Of a stretch of 47,950 bases of DNA, positions 9,501 through 18,865 are shown in pieces (the stretch's first letter is position 1; every line of letters starts with the position of its first letter). This DNA is from Candidatus Kuenenia stuttgartensis (GTDB lineage Bacteria > Planctomycetota > Planctomycetia > Planctomycetales > Planctomycetaceae). A program made the translations under genes and the position numbers. Where the stretch lies: contig CAMDPK010000038.1 of the NCBI GenBank assembly GCA_945904015.1, positions 1-47,950 on the forward strand. Reading direction: 5' to 3'. The notes beneath the pieces were generated by a model. It made no database searches and was not told the origin of the DNA. It saw only the letters and a list, made by a program, of their open reading frames with translations.

Positions 9501-12500
9501 AAGCCTTCGCTGCCTTTGAAGTCGCGAATGGTAATTGAATAGTCTTCGACCTCACCGTCCGCCGCTTCGCCGCCTGCCGACAAGCCACCGGCCGAACTGA
9601 TGCGGAACCGGGCGAATGTCGCGCCCGCTATCGACAGCGGCGCGAAGTATGCAGGTCTAGGATTTGAGAAGCCACTTGACGCGGGTACGAAGTACTCACC
9701 TCCCGGCACGGTGAACGAGATCAAATTGTCTCCCGCCACGACGGCAATGCTCGCTCCCGTCAGTTGGTCCCAACTATCGAATCTCCCGTCGCGGCCGAAG
9801 TCGATGAACGCATCCAGAAAGCCGGCGGCGGACGCGTGAATAGTGACGCTCGAAGTCAGATCAAACGCGTCCCTGCGGAACAGCACTGGGGACAGGAACG
9901 TCACGCCGTCTTCGTCGTCGGTGCCAGCGGGCGAAAGATCGTCGCCATCGGCGCCGGCACTGGGCCGTCCGTCGAATTCACCATCGCGGTTCGAGCCCAG
10001 TTTTGGACCCGTGCTGGTGATGCGATGCCGCGCTCCGTCGTTCGACAAAAACGTCCTGTAACCATCGTTGCTCACCTGAGCGGTTTGGGTGCTCGCCACA
10101 GGATTGCCGTCGTCGTTGGAAACATAGACCGAATCCGGTGCGTCGCCAAAATCCATCAGCGTTCGAGACTCAATGAATTCGATCAGCGAAGTGCTGAACT
10201 GGTGCGCTGGCGAACCTCGATACCTGGCCGCAAGGCCGTTGAAGCCAGAACGCAGATCATCCGTCTGCAATGTGGCGACGCCGTCTTCGTTCAAAAGTGC
10301 CGTGCCCACAACGGTCTCTTCGTGAGTTCGCAGCGCGGCGACAAAAGCATAGCCATATTCGGAAAGGTCCAACGGGCCTTTCTGTTGGTCCCGATCACCT
10401 TCTCTGTACAGGGACTGCGCAGTGGAGATCGTCCTCAAGCCCGAAAGGGCGTTCGTCCCCGTGGTGATGCCGGCCCGCAGATCGAATTCCGCCACGCCAT
10501 CGCCATTCACGTCGCCAACAGCGATTCGCACGCCGCCGCGAAACTCGGACGCGAACGCGAGTTCGCTCAACAGGAACGAGCCGTCCGCTTGAAACACCTT
10601 CACCTGCGGCAAGCTGCCCGGACCCTTGGCCGCGAGAATCTCCGGTAGCCCGTCGCCAGTCACATCGCCGACCGCGACATTCACTCCGCCGCGAAACGTG
10701 GACTCAAACGGGGCGAACGAACGGAACACGTTGCCCGTCGTGGGGTCGATGGCTTTGATCGACGGGACCACGCCGGGGCCGGTTGCGACGATCACATCGG
10801 GAACACTGTCGCCGTTCAGGTCGCCGGCCGCGATGCGGACTTCGGAAATGCTCGTGCCGAACGGAGTCAGATTGTGCAGTTCGGAGAAATCCTGGCCGCT
10901 GTAGACGATCACCTTCGGTCCGCCGGACACGATGATGTCCGCGAAGCCGTCGGCGTTCACGTCGGCGGACGCGATGTTCAAGCCGCGCGTGCCGATCAGC
11001 GGATCATCGATGTCGATGTGCTCCGCTCCGATGAACTCCAGCTCGCCGCTGCCGCCGATGCTCATTCGGAAGACGTCGAAGCTCTTGTCGCCGCCCGAAC
11101 CCTGAGCCGTGATTAGCTCGGCCACCCCATCACCATTGACGTCGCCAAGGGCCACTCGGACACCGCCGAGGAACGACGTCGGATACGGAGTGAACGAACC
11201 GAGAGGTACGCCGGTCTCGTCCAAGATCATCACAGTCGGAGCAAATCCGGCATCGGCACCGAGTGCGATTTGCCCGACTTCGCGCACATTCACGAACTCG
11301 ACAGTGCCGGTCGGCACACCGCCCCCCTGCGTCGCGGGGGTCACGGTTGCCGTCAACGTGACGGCCGTTCCCTCGGTGGCGAATGACGGAATCGTGAGGT
11401 CAGTGGTCGTCACGATCTTCGGGAAAAAAGCATTTGTCGTGAGCGTGAGCGACACCAACGAATCCTCGACCTCCCCGTTCGTTGCCGAGCCATCCGCGAG
11501 AAGATCGGCATCGGTACTCAAGCGATGTCGAATCGCAAACGTGAGCGGAAGGTTCAAACCTTCGTATCCCACTTCGTTCGGAAGGAGCAGGTCGCTCCCC
11601 AGGTTGTACGTCCGGGTGAACGTGTTCGCGAACGGCGCTTCGAGCGATCCGTTCGGAACCTCCTGCGTCAGCCTTTCACCGACATCGCCGAAGTCGCCGT
11701 CGCGTGAGAGGTCCATGAACGAATAGAGCGTGGCCGGCCCGCCGGTCTGATTCGTGGCCGCTGTGCTGACACTGAACGAGACTGTGATCGTGTAGTCGTT
11801 GATATCAGAATCAGCGAACTCTCCAAGAAAAGCCAGCGTTTGGGATAACACAGAGAAAGCGACATTGTTCTCGTCATTCACGCCATTCGTGTTGTCACCG
11901 TCAGCGGCGACGGTCGGTTGACCGTCGGCTTCGCTGTCAACTTCCGATCCGACAAGGCTGTCGCCAATCGTCAGAGCCGGGCTGATGACATGGCTCGGCC
12001 CGCCGCTGGCGGAGGTCGTTTTATAGCCCGCCGGCAACGTGTCGGTTCCCGTTTCCGGCAAGTCCCCCCAATCGACTCCTGAAACGGCTTCCGGATCGGC
12101 ACGGTAGATCGCGGAGCTGCCGTCCGTGAACGACACGAAAAACGCAATCTTGCCGACGCTGTTGGCGGCATTCGACGACATCGCAATAGTGCTGACCACT
12201 TTGCCGTCGAGCGTGTCTCCGTTCTCAATCACCTTGTTCGCCACCGGATCGGACCCGGTAGCGGTTCCCGTGTAGATGCCGATCACTCCCGAATCGAGCA
12301 CGCCTCGGAACACCATGCCGCCGACGTTGTCGGTCAGATTCGGCGAGTCAAACTGAAGGAAATCCGAAGTGGCCGCGACGACTTGGACGTCCTCAACGGC
12401 TCCCGCGTTAGAATAGCGGATCAAACTCTGCGCACCGGCGTCGGTCGATACTCCGGAAAGCACATCGCCATCCTGACTGATCGACGTCCGCGTGAATGCG

Positions 12501-13276
12501 TCGAGCAGCCCGCTGGAGTCACGTAGGTTCGTGCGAACTCCGCCCGGCCCGGTGTGCTGCGCGATCACCTTGTCACCGCTGCTGAGCTTCGCGTTGAAAG
12601 ACACTGCATCTGCGTTGTTGAAACTGACGAACGTCTCACCGACAGTGAACGGCAGGTAGCCGTCGCTCTCCTGAGCCAACATCGCGACGCTTCCGCCGAC
12701 CGCGCGATGAAAGACTCCCGTGGTTTCCGGCGTGTCCCCCATGAACGCGATGTCGCCGCTGTCGTTGATGTCCGGCAACCGATCAAGCTGCTCGAACTCG
12801 CCGGTGACTGCGGCGGCTGAGCCAGTCACCAAAATCGTCGGCGCTGCGCTGCCGTCACCTGCCGCGATCACCTGCAACCCCGGATCATCGTGCAACGCCC
12901 AGAACACGACCGTCCCCGACGCATTGATCGATGGTTCGTGGAATTGAAACAACGGCCCGGCATTCGAGGCGATCTCCGTCAGCGCACCGCCGGACCCCTT
13001 CATCACGAAATTGTCGTTGGTGGTCGAGGCCTTGAAGGCCACCTGCCCGTTCTCGCTGAGAGCCGGATGGTCCCCCAGCGTCGCATAGACCGACGAATCC
13101 GTGATCTTCACAAAGCTGTAATTCGTCAGCAGACACCGCGGCTCCAACCGCTCGGCCGCAGCTCGCTGTCCAACCGGAGTCCCGTGTCCGCGCCACCCAC
13201 CTCGTTTGGCTGGCGAGCCAGCCCGACCACGAAACGCCAACTTCAATGCCGACAACCAGTTTGATGCCAACCGCAT
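6581..13276 (-). CDS. Giant LEPR-xLL surface protein with GEVED, FG-GAP and RTX calcium-binding repeats
   Basis: A 2231-residue predicted exported protein. The N-terminus carries the planctomycete signature LEPRCLL (44-50) after a basic segment. Next come a beta-rich region (about 50-390), a GEVED-like region (about 410-610, ending NGEVEDSL), an Ig-like stretch (about 625-660), four FG-GAP/VCBS units of the GDVNGDG type (about 665-945) and a second GEVED domain (about 1040-1245, from DFGDAPDSV to GEVEDYSI). Some 700 residues of RTX nonapeptides (GGxGxDxxx, about 1490-2200) follow, broken once near 1985-2060 by a non-repeat spacer. RTX arrays fold as calcium-loaded beta-rolls; FG-GAP units also bind calcium. 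A GAGG Shine-Dalgarno precedes the ATG. No catalytic domain was seen, so adhesion or cell-surface structure is the likeliest role. No type I secretion genes are adjacent. Confidence 0.93.
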   Translation of the reverse strand: MRLASNWLSALKLAFRGRAGSPAKRGGWRGHGTPVGQRAAAERLEPRCLLTNYSFVKITDSSVYATLGDHPALSENGQVAFKASTTNDNFVMKGSGGALTEIASNAGPLFQFHEPSINASGTVVFWALHDDPGLQVIAAGDGSAAPTILVTGSAAAVTGEFEQLDRLPDINDSGDIAFMGDTPETTGVFHRAVGGSVAMLAQESDGYLPFTVGETFVSFNNADAVSFNAKLSSGDKVIAQHTGPGGVRTNLRDSSGLLDAFTRTSISQDGDVLSGVSTDAGAQSLIRYSNAGAVEDVQVVAATSDFLQFDSPNLTDNVGGMVFRGVLDSGVIGIYTGTATGSDPVANKVIENGDTLDGKVVSTIAMSSNAANSVGKIAFFVSFTDGSSAIYRADPEAVSGVDWGDLPETGTDTLPAGYKTTSASGGPSHVISPALTIGDSLVGSEVDSEADGQPTVAADGDNTNGVNDENNVAFSVLSQTLAFLGEFADSDINDYTITVSFSVSTAATNQTGGPATLYSFMDLSRDGDFGDVGERLTQEVPNGSLEAPFANTFTRTYNLGSDLLLPNEVGYEGLNLPLTFAIRHRLSTDADLLADGSATNGEVEDSLVSLTLTTNAFFPKIVTTTDLTIPSFATEGTAVTLTATVTPATQGGGVPTGTVEFVNVREVGQIALGADAGFAPTVMILDETGVPLGSFTPYPTSFLGGVRVALGDVNGDGVAELITAQGSGGDKSFDVFRMSIGGSGELEFIGAEHIDIDDPLIGTRGLNIASADVNADGFADIIVSGGPKVIVYSGQDFSELHNLTPFGTSISEVRIAAGDLNGDSVPDVIVATGPGVVPSIKAIDPTTGNVFRSFAPFESTFRGGVNVAVGDVTGDGLPEILAAKGPGSLPQVKVFQADGSFLLSELAFASEFRGGVRIAVGDVNGDGVAEFDLRAGITTGTNALSGLRTISTAQSLYREGDRDQQKGPLDLSEYGYAFVAALRTHEETVVGTALLNEDGVATLQTDDLRSGFNGLAARYRGSPAHQFSTSLIEFIESRTLMDFGDAPDSVYVSNDDGNPVASTQTAQVSNDGYRTFLSNDGARHRITSTGPKLGSNRDGEFDGRPSAGADGDDLSPAGTDDEDGVTFLSPVLFRRDAFDLTSSVTIHASAAGFLDAFIDFGRDGRFDSWDQLTGASIAVVAGDNLISFTVPGGEYFVPASSGFSNPRPAYFAPLSIAGATFARFRISSAGGLSAGGEAADGEVEDYSITIRDFKGSEGLSSSPAMQIPLPSPASSGGSGFASFDIFVDGGLLTLAGQSSGGDRSPLFQMPFDGRQRLEIMGTAGDDTLRLDLSGSDVSMQDFHFDGGGEATAAGDSIEIIGGSRQFNEVGVEYADFEDGLITLDQTRIEFVDLEPITLLANSEVAFVRFDPLSALVDLDATLVETLDGGIFFGGTGRNFFEDPVGTRRPFESVTFRAPSRRLEVFLSPGNDTLTSSQSWDEEFSGRLVGEQFTLLVNAFAGNDSLRLGSANVATHVLGGEGNDTITTGHGNDSVSGGAGDDVLESSDGINTLRGGDGNDIIRGGLKTDYLFGNAGNDLIQGSVGADYLDGGSGEDQLYGEDGGDEIHTGVGSDTADGGGGDDLVVGDSGGAQLGSAGDLLIGGVGNDTLDGTDSADELSGGDGNDVLIGRDGDDLIQGGTGDDSMNGGLGPDQLFGHEGNDVLNGQEGDDLLNGGSGNDSVDGSDGLDVLNGGDGDDSLEGGKGNDEANGDAGADSIQGGEGDDLLRGGIGNDVLNDDDGGKTAGADTLIGDAGNDLLNSSLGTDVLEGGTGDDQLDGGIGADTISGEDGNDTVFGGDGDDSLNGGSGTDQITAGTGNDSAFGGDGDDRLFGDAGNDSLQGGEGRDVIDGGVGNDQLLGGEDNDTINGGQGNDLLAGDEDNDSLNGADGNDTVLGGDDDDVVLGGTGNDSVSGDDGDDRVLGQAGDDTVSAGEGVDTIDGGAGSDAIAEFTLNATLTPTRLTLVNLFGDTEIETLRGIERAQLSAAFSPAGVSLNASTFRGSVTLFGSGFNDTLTGGLAADSIDGGFGNDSILGGAGNDSLNGGGDLDTLKGGEGNDSLKGGDGNDSLLGENGNDSLNGGAGNDTLDGGEGNDGLSGFTGDDSLLGGNGNDTLIGGAGKDTLSGGAGNDICLGKDGVDSIKGDAGADTIAGGSGAGVDVGDVVTRDAADIAAITAALAEAFVFNAAWIDEI
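6680..8790. repeat. 27-bp-period coding repeat of the RTX region
   Basis: The DNA shows a degenerate period of 27 bp (nine codons), with recurring words such as TCGTTGCC and GCCGCC. This is the nucleotide image of GGxGxDxxx nonapeptides, interrupted around 7120-7330. It is prone to slippage and to assembly collapse, so the number of repeats should be treated cautiously. Confidence 0.85.
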
Positions 13277-13460
13277 GATCGATACGCCTCGTGAAATGAG
13301 TCTGAGAGAGTGCGGCGAATGCCGCTTGGCGATGGCCCACCAAAACTCATGTACGGGGTCGATCGGGAGTGTGAATCACCTCGGCTTCAAAAATACGACT
13401 TGCGATGGATCTGCAAATCGTCCGTCGGTTCTGATCGCCGACAGTCGTCGTTGATCAACG

Positions 13461-13490
13461 AAAAAACCCCGGTCGCTTGCGCGGCCGGGG
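13461..13490 (-). terminator. Rho-independent terminator of the YHS-domain gene
   Basis: On the minus strand a GC-rich stem (CCCCGG...CCGGGG with internal GC pairs) is followed directly by six T residues. It lies 30 bp after the stop codon of the gene at 13520-15097. The rest of the 243-bp gap (13277-13519) holds a 14-bp perfect palindrome, TCGTTGATCAACGA (13448-13461), and presumably the promoter of the giant RTX gene; nothing else was recognised there. Confidence 0.85.
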
Positions 13491-13519
13491 CTATCGTGTC
13501 AGTCAGAGACGTTGGGGGC

Positions 13520-15097
13520 TTACTCGCTGATGGCGAACTCTTTGGGAGTCGCGACGAATTGCTCAAGCGTCTTCTGACTGGTGAAGAGATACAGTCGGCC
13601 TTTGAACCAGACAGCGTGATCGAGCGAGCCTTCTTTCGTGACTTTCTCGGTGAGCAGCACCACGTCTTGTCCGCCGGCGATCGGAGCGTAGTGCTCGGGG
13701 TGTTCGTCGAATTCGGTTTTGGCGTCGGCGGTGCTGAAGTAGTACGTGCGACCTTTGAACGTGGAGTGGTGTTCCGGCAAGGCGTTCTTCAGGTCGCGAT
13801 CATCTCGCAGGGCGACCGGGCAGAAGCCTTTCAGGCCACGCAACTCGCCACGCTCAGAGATGAGTTTCATTTTGGCATCGACTTCTTCCTTCGCCGGTTC
13901 GGCCGCCAGTGCTTCGGGCGGCACCGGGATGTCACTGCCAATCGGAGACTCGATGCTCTTCGCTTCCGGCACTGACTCGTCAGCGGTGGAGTTTTCGGAT
14001 TTCGCGGTGGCCGGCTTGGCGTCTTCGGCAGCGGGTTTTGACGCCGGGCCGAATTCTTCGTCGAGCGACAGGCCGCTGAAGGGATTGGTTTCCTCGGTGG
14101 CCTTTGGCTCCGCCGGCTGGCTTGGCTGACTTTCCACTTTCACTTCGGACGTGTCGTTGAATGCGTTCTCCAGCGCGGCATCGACCGAGGCCGGAGCTGG
14201 CGGAATCGCAACCGCATCGGCACCGCTCACCGCGGGAGCTTGATAGCCTGGATCTCCCGGTACCGGTGGCAGAGAGTCCGACAATTGGCTGTTTCCTTCA
14301 GCCGCTGATTGATCCGCTGTGGGTTGCAGAGCTGGAATCGCTGCTGGTGGCACCGGCAGCGCACGCGGTGCCGCGTTGTTGAAGCTCTTGGCACTATTCA
14401 CGCCGGCGGGCTTGATCCCGTTCGCTCCAGGGACGAATCCTGGTTGAAGCTGCGGAGGACGAGCCGCCGTGTTCGGAATCGGATTCGCCGGATGCTTCGG
14501 CAACTGAGCGGGAGCGCTCTTCGTGCGGCTGAAGGGATTCAATTTGCTCAGCAAGCTGCGCGACTTCGGGGGCACAACATTCGACGGTGCCGCAATCGGC
14601 TGGCTGACGGCGTTCGGATTCGCGTTCGGAACTTGTCCGTTCGCGGGGACCGGCGTCTGGCTGAAATTCATCTGCGGCATCGGTCGGCCGTCTTTGCGAT
14701 ACATCTCTTCCAATTGCTTCTGAATCGGTGAAGCAGGCGCATCGCTCTGATTTGCCGACGGGGTCGCGGACTCGTTCTGGAAATTCGCTGCCGTGATCGT
14801 GACGCGATTCGAAGGCCGCTTCGAAGCGGCCGGTGCCCCGTTGATCTTGCGGCCGGCGCTCAGCGAGTCGCTGGGAGAGATCGGGCGAGCGAGCGTATTT
14901 TTCGTCGATCCATCCGAATTGCGGAGCATCTCGGGCAACAATCCCGGAGTCTTCTTCGGAGAAAACGGGGCGCTGCGTTGCGGAGCGTAGTACTCATCCG
15001 CAGGCGTGGCCACTTGGGCTTCCGCCAGACTGGCATTCAGCAGCAGTCCGCCGCCGAGCATCCACGCCGTTGCCACCAAACCATGTTTCTTGTTCAT
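13520..15097 (-). CDS. Secreted Pro/Ala-rich protein with C-terminal YHS-like domains
   Basis: A 525-residue protein. Residues 1-27 form a signal peptide (basic KK, hydrophobic core, ASLAEAQ cleavage region). About 390 residues of low-complexity Pro/Ala/Ser/Asn-rich sequence follow. The C-terminus (about 418-525) holds a YHS-like unit, GLKGFCPVALRDDRDL, with Cys426, a FKGRTYYFSTADAKTEF core and HPEHYAP ending, then a second unit without the Cys (WFKGRLYLFTSQKTLEQF). YHS domains often accompany metal-handling or redox proteins, but the ligand here is unknown. The ATG at 15095-15097 has AGGAG eight bases upstream; the frame is open 144 bp further, but that extension lacks a signal peptide. It ends in a clear terminator and is divergent from the S49 protease gene. 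Confidence 0.82.
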   Translation of the reverse strand: MNKKHGLVATAWMLGGGLLLNASLAEAQVATPADEYYAPQRSAPFSPKKTPGLLPEMLRNSDGSTKNTLARPISPSDSLSAGRKINGAPAASKRPSNRVTITAANFQNESATPSANQSDAPASPIQKQLEEMYRKDGRPMPQMNFSQTPVPANGQVPNANPNAVSQPIAAPSNVVPPKSRSLLSKLNPFSRTKSAPAQLPKHPANPIPNTAARPPQLQPGFVPGANGIKPAGVNSAKSFNNAAPRALPVPPAAIPALQPTADQSAAEGNSQLSDSLPPVPGDPGYQAPAVSGADAVAIPPAPASVDAALENAFNDTSEVKVESQPSQPAEPKATEETNPFSGLSLDEEFGPASKPAAEDAKPATAKSENSTADESVPEAKSIESPIGSDIPVPPEALAAEPAKEEVDAKMKLISERGELRGLKGFCPVALRDDRDLKNALPEHHSTFKGRTYYFSTADAKTEFDEHPEHYAPIAGGQDVVLLTEKVTKEGSLDHAVWFKGRLYLFTSQKTLEQFVATPKEFAISE

Positions 15098-15255
15098 TGC
15101 CGAGGCTCCTGCGTCCCTGTTGGGCCAATACGCGTTGAGTGGTGTCGTTCGTGGCGTGGATTGCAGGGGTCCGTCTGCAACCCAATAATCCGCCCGGTTC
15201 CGAAAACCGATCTGTCGCGAGTTACTATCGACCCCAGACATGCTCGGCCTATGAC

Positions 15256-15303
15256 GACTGTGCGAGTCTTGCGAGGGATTCCGAGGTTGTGGCTCGCACA
15301 GTC
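15256..15303. repeat. Perfect 11-bp inverted repeat, GACTGTGCGAG / CTCGCACAGTC
   Basis: Left arm 15256-15266, right arm 15293-15303, 26-base spacer. There is no T-run, so it is not a typical terminator. It lies between two divergent genes and could be a regulatory hairpin or a decayed palindromic element. Confidence 0.7.
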
Positions 15304-15362
15304 GGAATCGTCGGAAAAGTCTGCCACGCTTCCTTTCTCAACCTGATCGAACGAGCCGAGGT

Positions 15363-15426
15363 ACCAGCACGACGCGCCAGCGAGTGGTTGTTCGAGAAAA
15401 ACCACTCGCTGGCGCGTCGTGCTGGT
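15363..15426 (-). repeat. Three-copy palindromic element, copy 1 (inverted orientation)
   Basis: Perfect 27-bp arms (15363-15389 and 15400-15426) with core CCACTCGCTGGCGCGTCGTG. Read on the minus strand, the loop is TTTTTCTCGAACAA, aligning with copies 2 and 3, which are on the plus strand. Flanking CGAG/CTCG words extend the pairing imperfectly. Confidence 0.92.
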
Positions 15427-15467
15427 TTCGCAACTCGGCCGGCTCGCTTAAAAACGGAGATTGCCAC

Positions 15468-16532
15468 ATGTCCGCCGTCCCGCCGCTCGTCACGCAGACG
15501 ACGACTCCCCCGCCGATCATCATCCAGCAACTTCCGCCGGGATCATTCTGGATGCACCGCTGGTTCGTTCGATTGCTGATGATCGCGCTGATCTTTTCGC
15601 TGGTGTATTCCGCGAGGTTGAACTCGGAGTACCGCGCGTACTTCCAACAAGACGACGGCCCCACCGAGCGATATCGCTCCGGCGACAAGCAGGCGACCGA
15701 CAAGATCGCCGTGCTCGAAGTCAGCGGCACGATCGTGCCCCCGTTCACCGGGCACTTTCTCAAGGCGATCAAGCACATCAAAGAGGACGAGCACGTCAAA
15801 GGGGTGCTGCTGGTCATCGACAGCCCCGGCGGGTTTGTCGCCGACAGCGATCAGATTTATCGCAAGCTGGTCGACCTCCGGAAAACGAAGCCGATGTTCG
15901 TCTCGATGAAACGGATCGCGGCGTCCGGCGGCGTGTACGTCGCGATGGGCTGCGGCGAGGAAGGCAAAATCTTCGCCGAGCCGACCACCTGGACCGGCTC
16001 GATCGGCGTCATCATCCCGCGTTACGACGCCAGTAAGCTCGCGGAGAAATTCGGCGTCGCGGCTGACTCGCTCAAAACCGGCGAGTTCAAAGACTCGCTC
16101 GACCCGCTGCGCGCGCTCACCGAACGCGAACGAACTTTGTGGAGCGGTATCCTCGACGAGTCGCTGCAACGCTTCGTGAACATCATCAACGAAAACCGCA
16201 AAGGTCTCGATGCCGCGAAAGTCAAAGAACTCGCGACCGGTCAGATCTTCACCGCCGATCAAGCCAAAGCCAACGGCCTGATCGACGAGATCGGCGACGA
16301 AGAAGAGGCCCTCGCAGCCCTGAAGGCCAAGCTCGGTTTGACCAACGTCCGCGTGGTCGAGTTCAACTATCCCGTCTCGCTGATGAGCCTGCTGCTCGGA
16401 TCGGTGCAAGCCCGCGACCCCGAGACACAATTCCGCAAGCTGCTGGAAATGTCGGCCCCGCGAGCGATGTATTTCTGCGGGAACGTGCCCGCACTGTTAC
16501 CGCTTTGGCAATCGGTGGTCGAACCGCGATAG
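15468..16532 (+). CDS. SppA-like signal peptide peptidase / S49 serine protease
   Basis: A 354-residue membrane protease. A single hydrophobic segment at about 32-48 (WFVRLLMIALIFSLVYS) anchors the N-terminus. The S49 core follows: VLEVSGTIVPPF, VIDSPGGFVADSD, then AASGGVYVAM with the likely nucleophile Ser143, GSIGVI, and SLKTGEFKDS supplying the likely general base (Lys193, or Lys198 as an alternative). This is the single-domain architecture of the bacterial S49 family, which digests residual signal peptides or membrane proteins. The ATG at 15468 has GGAG nine bases upstream; an earlier in-frame ATG lies inside the palindromic element and is rejected. The short 3' gap carries a REP-like hairpin. 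Confidence 0.88.
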   Translation: MSAVPPLVTQTTTPPPIIIQQLPPGSFWMHRWFVRLLMIALIFSLVYSARLNSEYRAYFQQDDGPTERYRSGDKQATDKIAVLEVSGTIVPPFTGHFLKAIKHIKEDEHVKGVLLVIDSPGGFVADSDQIYRKLVDLRKTKPMFVSMKRIAASGGVYVAMGCGEEGKIFAEPTTWTGSIGVIIPRYDASKLAEKFGVAADSLKTGEFKDSLDPLRALTERERTLWSGILDESLQRFVNIINENRKGLDAAKVKELATGQIFTADQAKANGLIDEIGDEEEALAALKAKLGLTNVRVVEFNYPVSLMSLLLGSVQARDPETQFRKLLEMSAPRAMYFCGNVPALLPLWQSVVEPR

Positions 16533-16543
16533 CCAATGTCCGG

Positions 16544-16578
16544 TCCCCTCTCCCTTGGGGAGAGGGCTAGGGTGAGGG
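16544..16578. repeat. REP-like hairpin (CCCTCTCCC...GGGAGAGGG followed by GGTGAGGG)
   Basis: The stem CCCCTCTCCCTTGGGGAGAGGG plus the trailing GCTAGGGTGAGGG is a wording seen as a dispersed extragenic palindrome in many proteobacterial and other genomes. Only one copy is in this window. It lies between the protease stop and the sulfatase start and could also stop or stabilise transcripts. Confidence 0.7.
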
Positions 16579-16633
16579 TTTCGATTTCATTGATCGTCCA
16601 ACGAAACAAGTCTCCGCTGTGGAGTGCCGTGCC

Positions 16634-18730
16634 ATGAAACTCGCTAGCTCATTGATCGCGTTGTGTGTCTTGGCGATCTTCGTCTCCGTGTCTGCTGCCG
16701 CCGACAGCCTCGCTGGAAAGCGGCCGAACATCGTCTTTGTTCTGACCGACGATCAGGGCTACGGCGATCTGTCGTGTCACGGCAATCCGATCTTGAAGAC
16801 GCCGAACATCGACCGCCTGCATCGCGAAGGAGTCCGCTTCACCGACTTCATGGTCAGCCCGACTTGCTCGCCGACACGCTCAGCGTTGATGACCGGACGA
16901 CACGAGTTCCGCAACGGCGTCACGCACACGATCAACGAACGCGAGCGGCTGACGTTGTCCGCGACAACGCTGGCTCAGGTACTCAAGTCGGCCGGCTACG
17001 CGACGGGCATCTTCGGCAAATGGCATCTCGGCGACGAACCGGATCACTGGCCCAGCCGCCGCGGGTTCGACGAGATGTTCATTCACGGAGCTGGCGGCAT
17101 CGGCCAGTCGTACCCCGGAAGCTGCGGCGACGCTCCAGGCAACACCTATTTCAGCCCGGCAATCCTGCACAACGGCAAGTTCGAGAAGACCAACGGCTAT
17201 TGCACCGACGTCTTCTTCATTCAGGCGTTGAAGTGGATCGAAGCGACCAAAGGCAAGCAGCCGTTCTACGCCCACATCTCAACGAACGCCCCGCACGGGC
17301 CGCTGCAAGTGCGGCCGGAAGACGAGGCTCGTTACGCCGACAAAGTGGACGACCCGAACGCAGCAAAATTCTTCGGCATGATCGCCAACATCGACGACAA
17401 CGTCGGCAAACTGCTCGCGAAGCTGAGCGAGTGGGGCATCGAGCGTGACACGCTGGTCATCTTTATGAACGACAACGGCGGCACCGCCGGCGTGAAAATC
17501 TTCAACGCCGGGATGCGTGCTCAAAAGGGAACACCGTTCCTCGGCGGCATCCGCGCGAGTTCCTTTTGGCGCTGGCCGGGGACACTCAAGCCGGCCGACT
17601 GCGACCGGCTCGCCTCGAACATCGACTTCTTTCCGACACTCGCCGAATTGACGGGCGCGAGACTGAACGACGACCTGCAGAAACAAGTCGAAGGCCGCAG
17701 CCTCGTCTCGTTGTTGTCGAACCCGCAGGCCGACTGGTCCGACCGCACGCTGTTCACGCACGTCGGACGCTGGCCGGTCGGTGCGGATCGCTCGAAGTTC
17801 AAGTACGCGACGTGCAGCGTTCGCAACTCGCGACTCCAAATGGTGACCGCCTCGAAGGGCGAGACCAAGAACTGGCAACTCTTCGATCTGAAAGCCGATC
17901 CCGGCGAGAAGACCGACATTGCCGACAAGCATCCCGACGTCGTCAAACAACTCGACGCCGAATACGACCGCTGGTGGGAGTCGGTCCAACCACAACTCGT
18001 CAACGAAGACGCTGTCGCCCCCGCAGAGAATCCGTTCAAGACGCTGTTCAACCAGCAGTTCGCTGCGGACACAAAGAAGTCGGAAGCTCCCGCGAAGAAT
18101 GCCGACACGAAGCCGGCCGCCAAAAAAGCTGCGGCTAAGAAAGCGAATCCGTCGTTGGAGAAGATCGCCGACGACCCCGCCCTGCCGCGCGTGCTGCTGA
18201 TCGGCGATTCGATCTCGATGGGCTACACGCTGCCGGTTCGCAAGCTGCTTGCCGAGAAAGCCAACCTGCACCGCATTCCGGTCAACGGCGGGCCGACGAC
18301 GAATGGCGTGAAGAATCTCAAGGCGTGGCTTGGCGACGACAAATGGGACGTCATCCATTTCAACTGGGGACTGCACGACCTCAAGCTGATCGACGAGAAG
18401 CACCAAGTCCCCATTGACGAGTACGAAAAGAATCTGCGTGAACTCGTCACGCAGATGAAGGCCACGAATTCCAAATTGATCTGGTGCTCGACGACGCCTG
18501 TTCCGGACGGAGCTTCGATTCGCAACAAGGACGACGCTCCAAAATACAACGCCGTCGCCAAGAAAATCATGGACGAGATGAACGTGCCGATCGACGACCT
18601 CTACGAGTTCGCTCTGCCGCAACTCGACAAGATTCAGCTCAAACAGAACGTCCACTTCTCGCCGGCTGGTTCGGAGGTGCTCGCTCAGCAGGTCGTGAAG
18701 TCGATCGAACAGCACCTGCCGAAGAAATAA
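16634..18730 (+). CDS. Secreted sulfatase fused to an SGNH-type hydrolase domain
   Basis: A 698-residue protein. Residues 1-23 are a signal peptide ending AAADS. The sulfatase part (about 29-460) has metal-binding DD (39-40), the formylglycine motif CSPTR with Cys78 as the residue converted to FGly, GKWHLGD, and the NDNGG segment. A Lys/Ala-rich linker (about 475-510, including [13 protein letters not shown]) leads to a C-terminal domain (about 518-698) with GDSISMG (Ser near 524), NWGLHD in place of block III GxND, and NVHFSPAG with His674. The Asp expected three residues before that His is Gln, so activity of this domain is uncertain. A sulfatase-esterase fusion would remove sulfate and acyl groups from one polysaccharide. 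The ATG at 16634 begins the signal peptide. The gene is followed after 135 bp by another sulfatase. Confidence 0.9.
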   Translation: MKLASSLIALCVLAIFVSVSAAADSLAGKRPNIVFVLTDDQGYGDLSCHGNPILKTPNIDRLHREGVRFTDFMVSPTCSPTRSALMTGRHEFRNGVTHTINERERLTLSATTLAQVLKSAGYATGIFGKWHLGDEPDHWPSRRGFDEMFIHGAGGIGQSYPGSCGDAPGNTYFSPAILHNGKFEKTNGYCTDVFFIQALKWIEATKGKQPFYAHISTNAPHGPLQVRPEDEARYADKVDDPNAAKFFGMIANIDDNVGKLLAKLSEWGIERDTLVIFMNDNGGTAGVKIFNAGMRAQKGTPFLGGIRASSFWRWPGTLKPADCDRLASNIDFFPTLAELTGARLNDDLQKQVEGRSLVSLLSNPQADWSDRTLFTHVGRWPVGADRSKFKYATCSVRNSRLQMVTASKGETKNWQLFDLKADPGEKTDIADKHPDVVKQLDAEYDRWWESVQPQLVNEDAVAPAENPFKTLFNQQFAADTKKSEAPAKNADTKPAAKKAAAKKANPSLEKIADDPALPRVLLIGDSISMGYTLPVRKLLAEKANLHRIPVNGGPTTNGVKNLKAWLGDDKWDVIHFNWGLHDLKLIDEKHQVPIDEYEKNLRELVTQMKATNSKLIWCSTTPVPDGASIRNKDDAPKYNAVAKKIMDEMNVPIDDLYEFALPQLDKIQLKQNVHFSPAGSEVLAQQVVKSIEQHLPKK

Positions 18731-18865
18731 CTTCGGTCGTCGGAGCATCGCTGTGTGCCAAATGATCTCGTAACCGCACTCGCCAGAGTTGTGGGCCACC
18801 CACGTTCTGGCGAACGCGGCTACGGTCAGAAAAGTTCTGTCATCCGCTCAACAAGGATCACCGCC

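Larger units (their letters stand above)
15098..15467. other. 370-bp divergent intergenic region with two inverted repeats
   Basis: This gap separates the divergent YHS-domain and S49 protease genes and must hold both promoters. It contains a perfect 11-bp inverted repeat at 15256-15303 and the 64-bp three-copy palindrome at 15363-15426, which places the palindrome about 40 bp upstream of the protease start. No further gene is supported. Confidence 0.8.

Noticed and set aside
15363..15426. Reading the palindrome as a terminator for the divergent genes.
   Set aside because: It lies upstream of both genes, has no T-run, and recurs elsewhere as a full unit.
15249..15530. Open frames through the palindromes giving peptides such as ARRASEW and SLARRAG.
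   Set aside because: These peptides arise wherever the palindrome is translated and have no independent start signals; they are repeat-derived.
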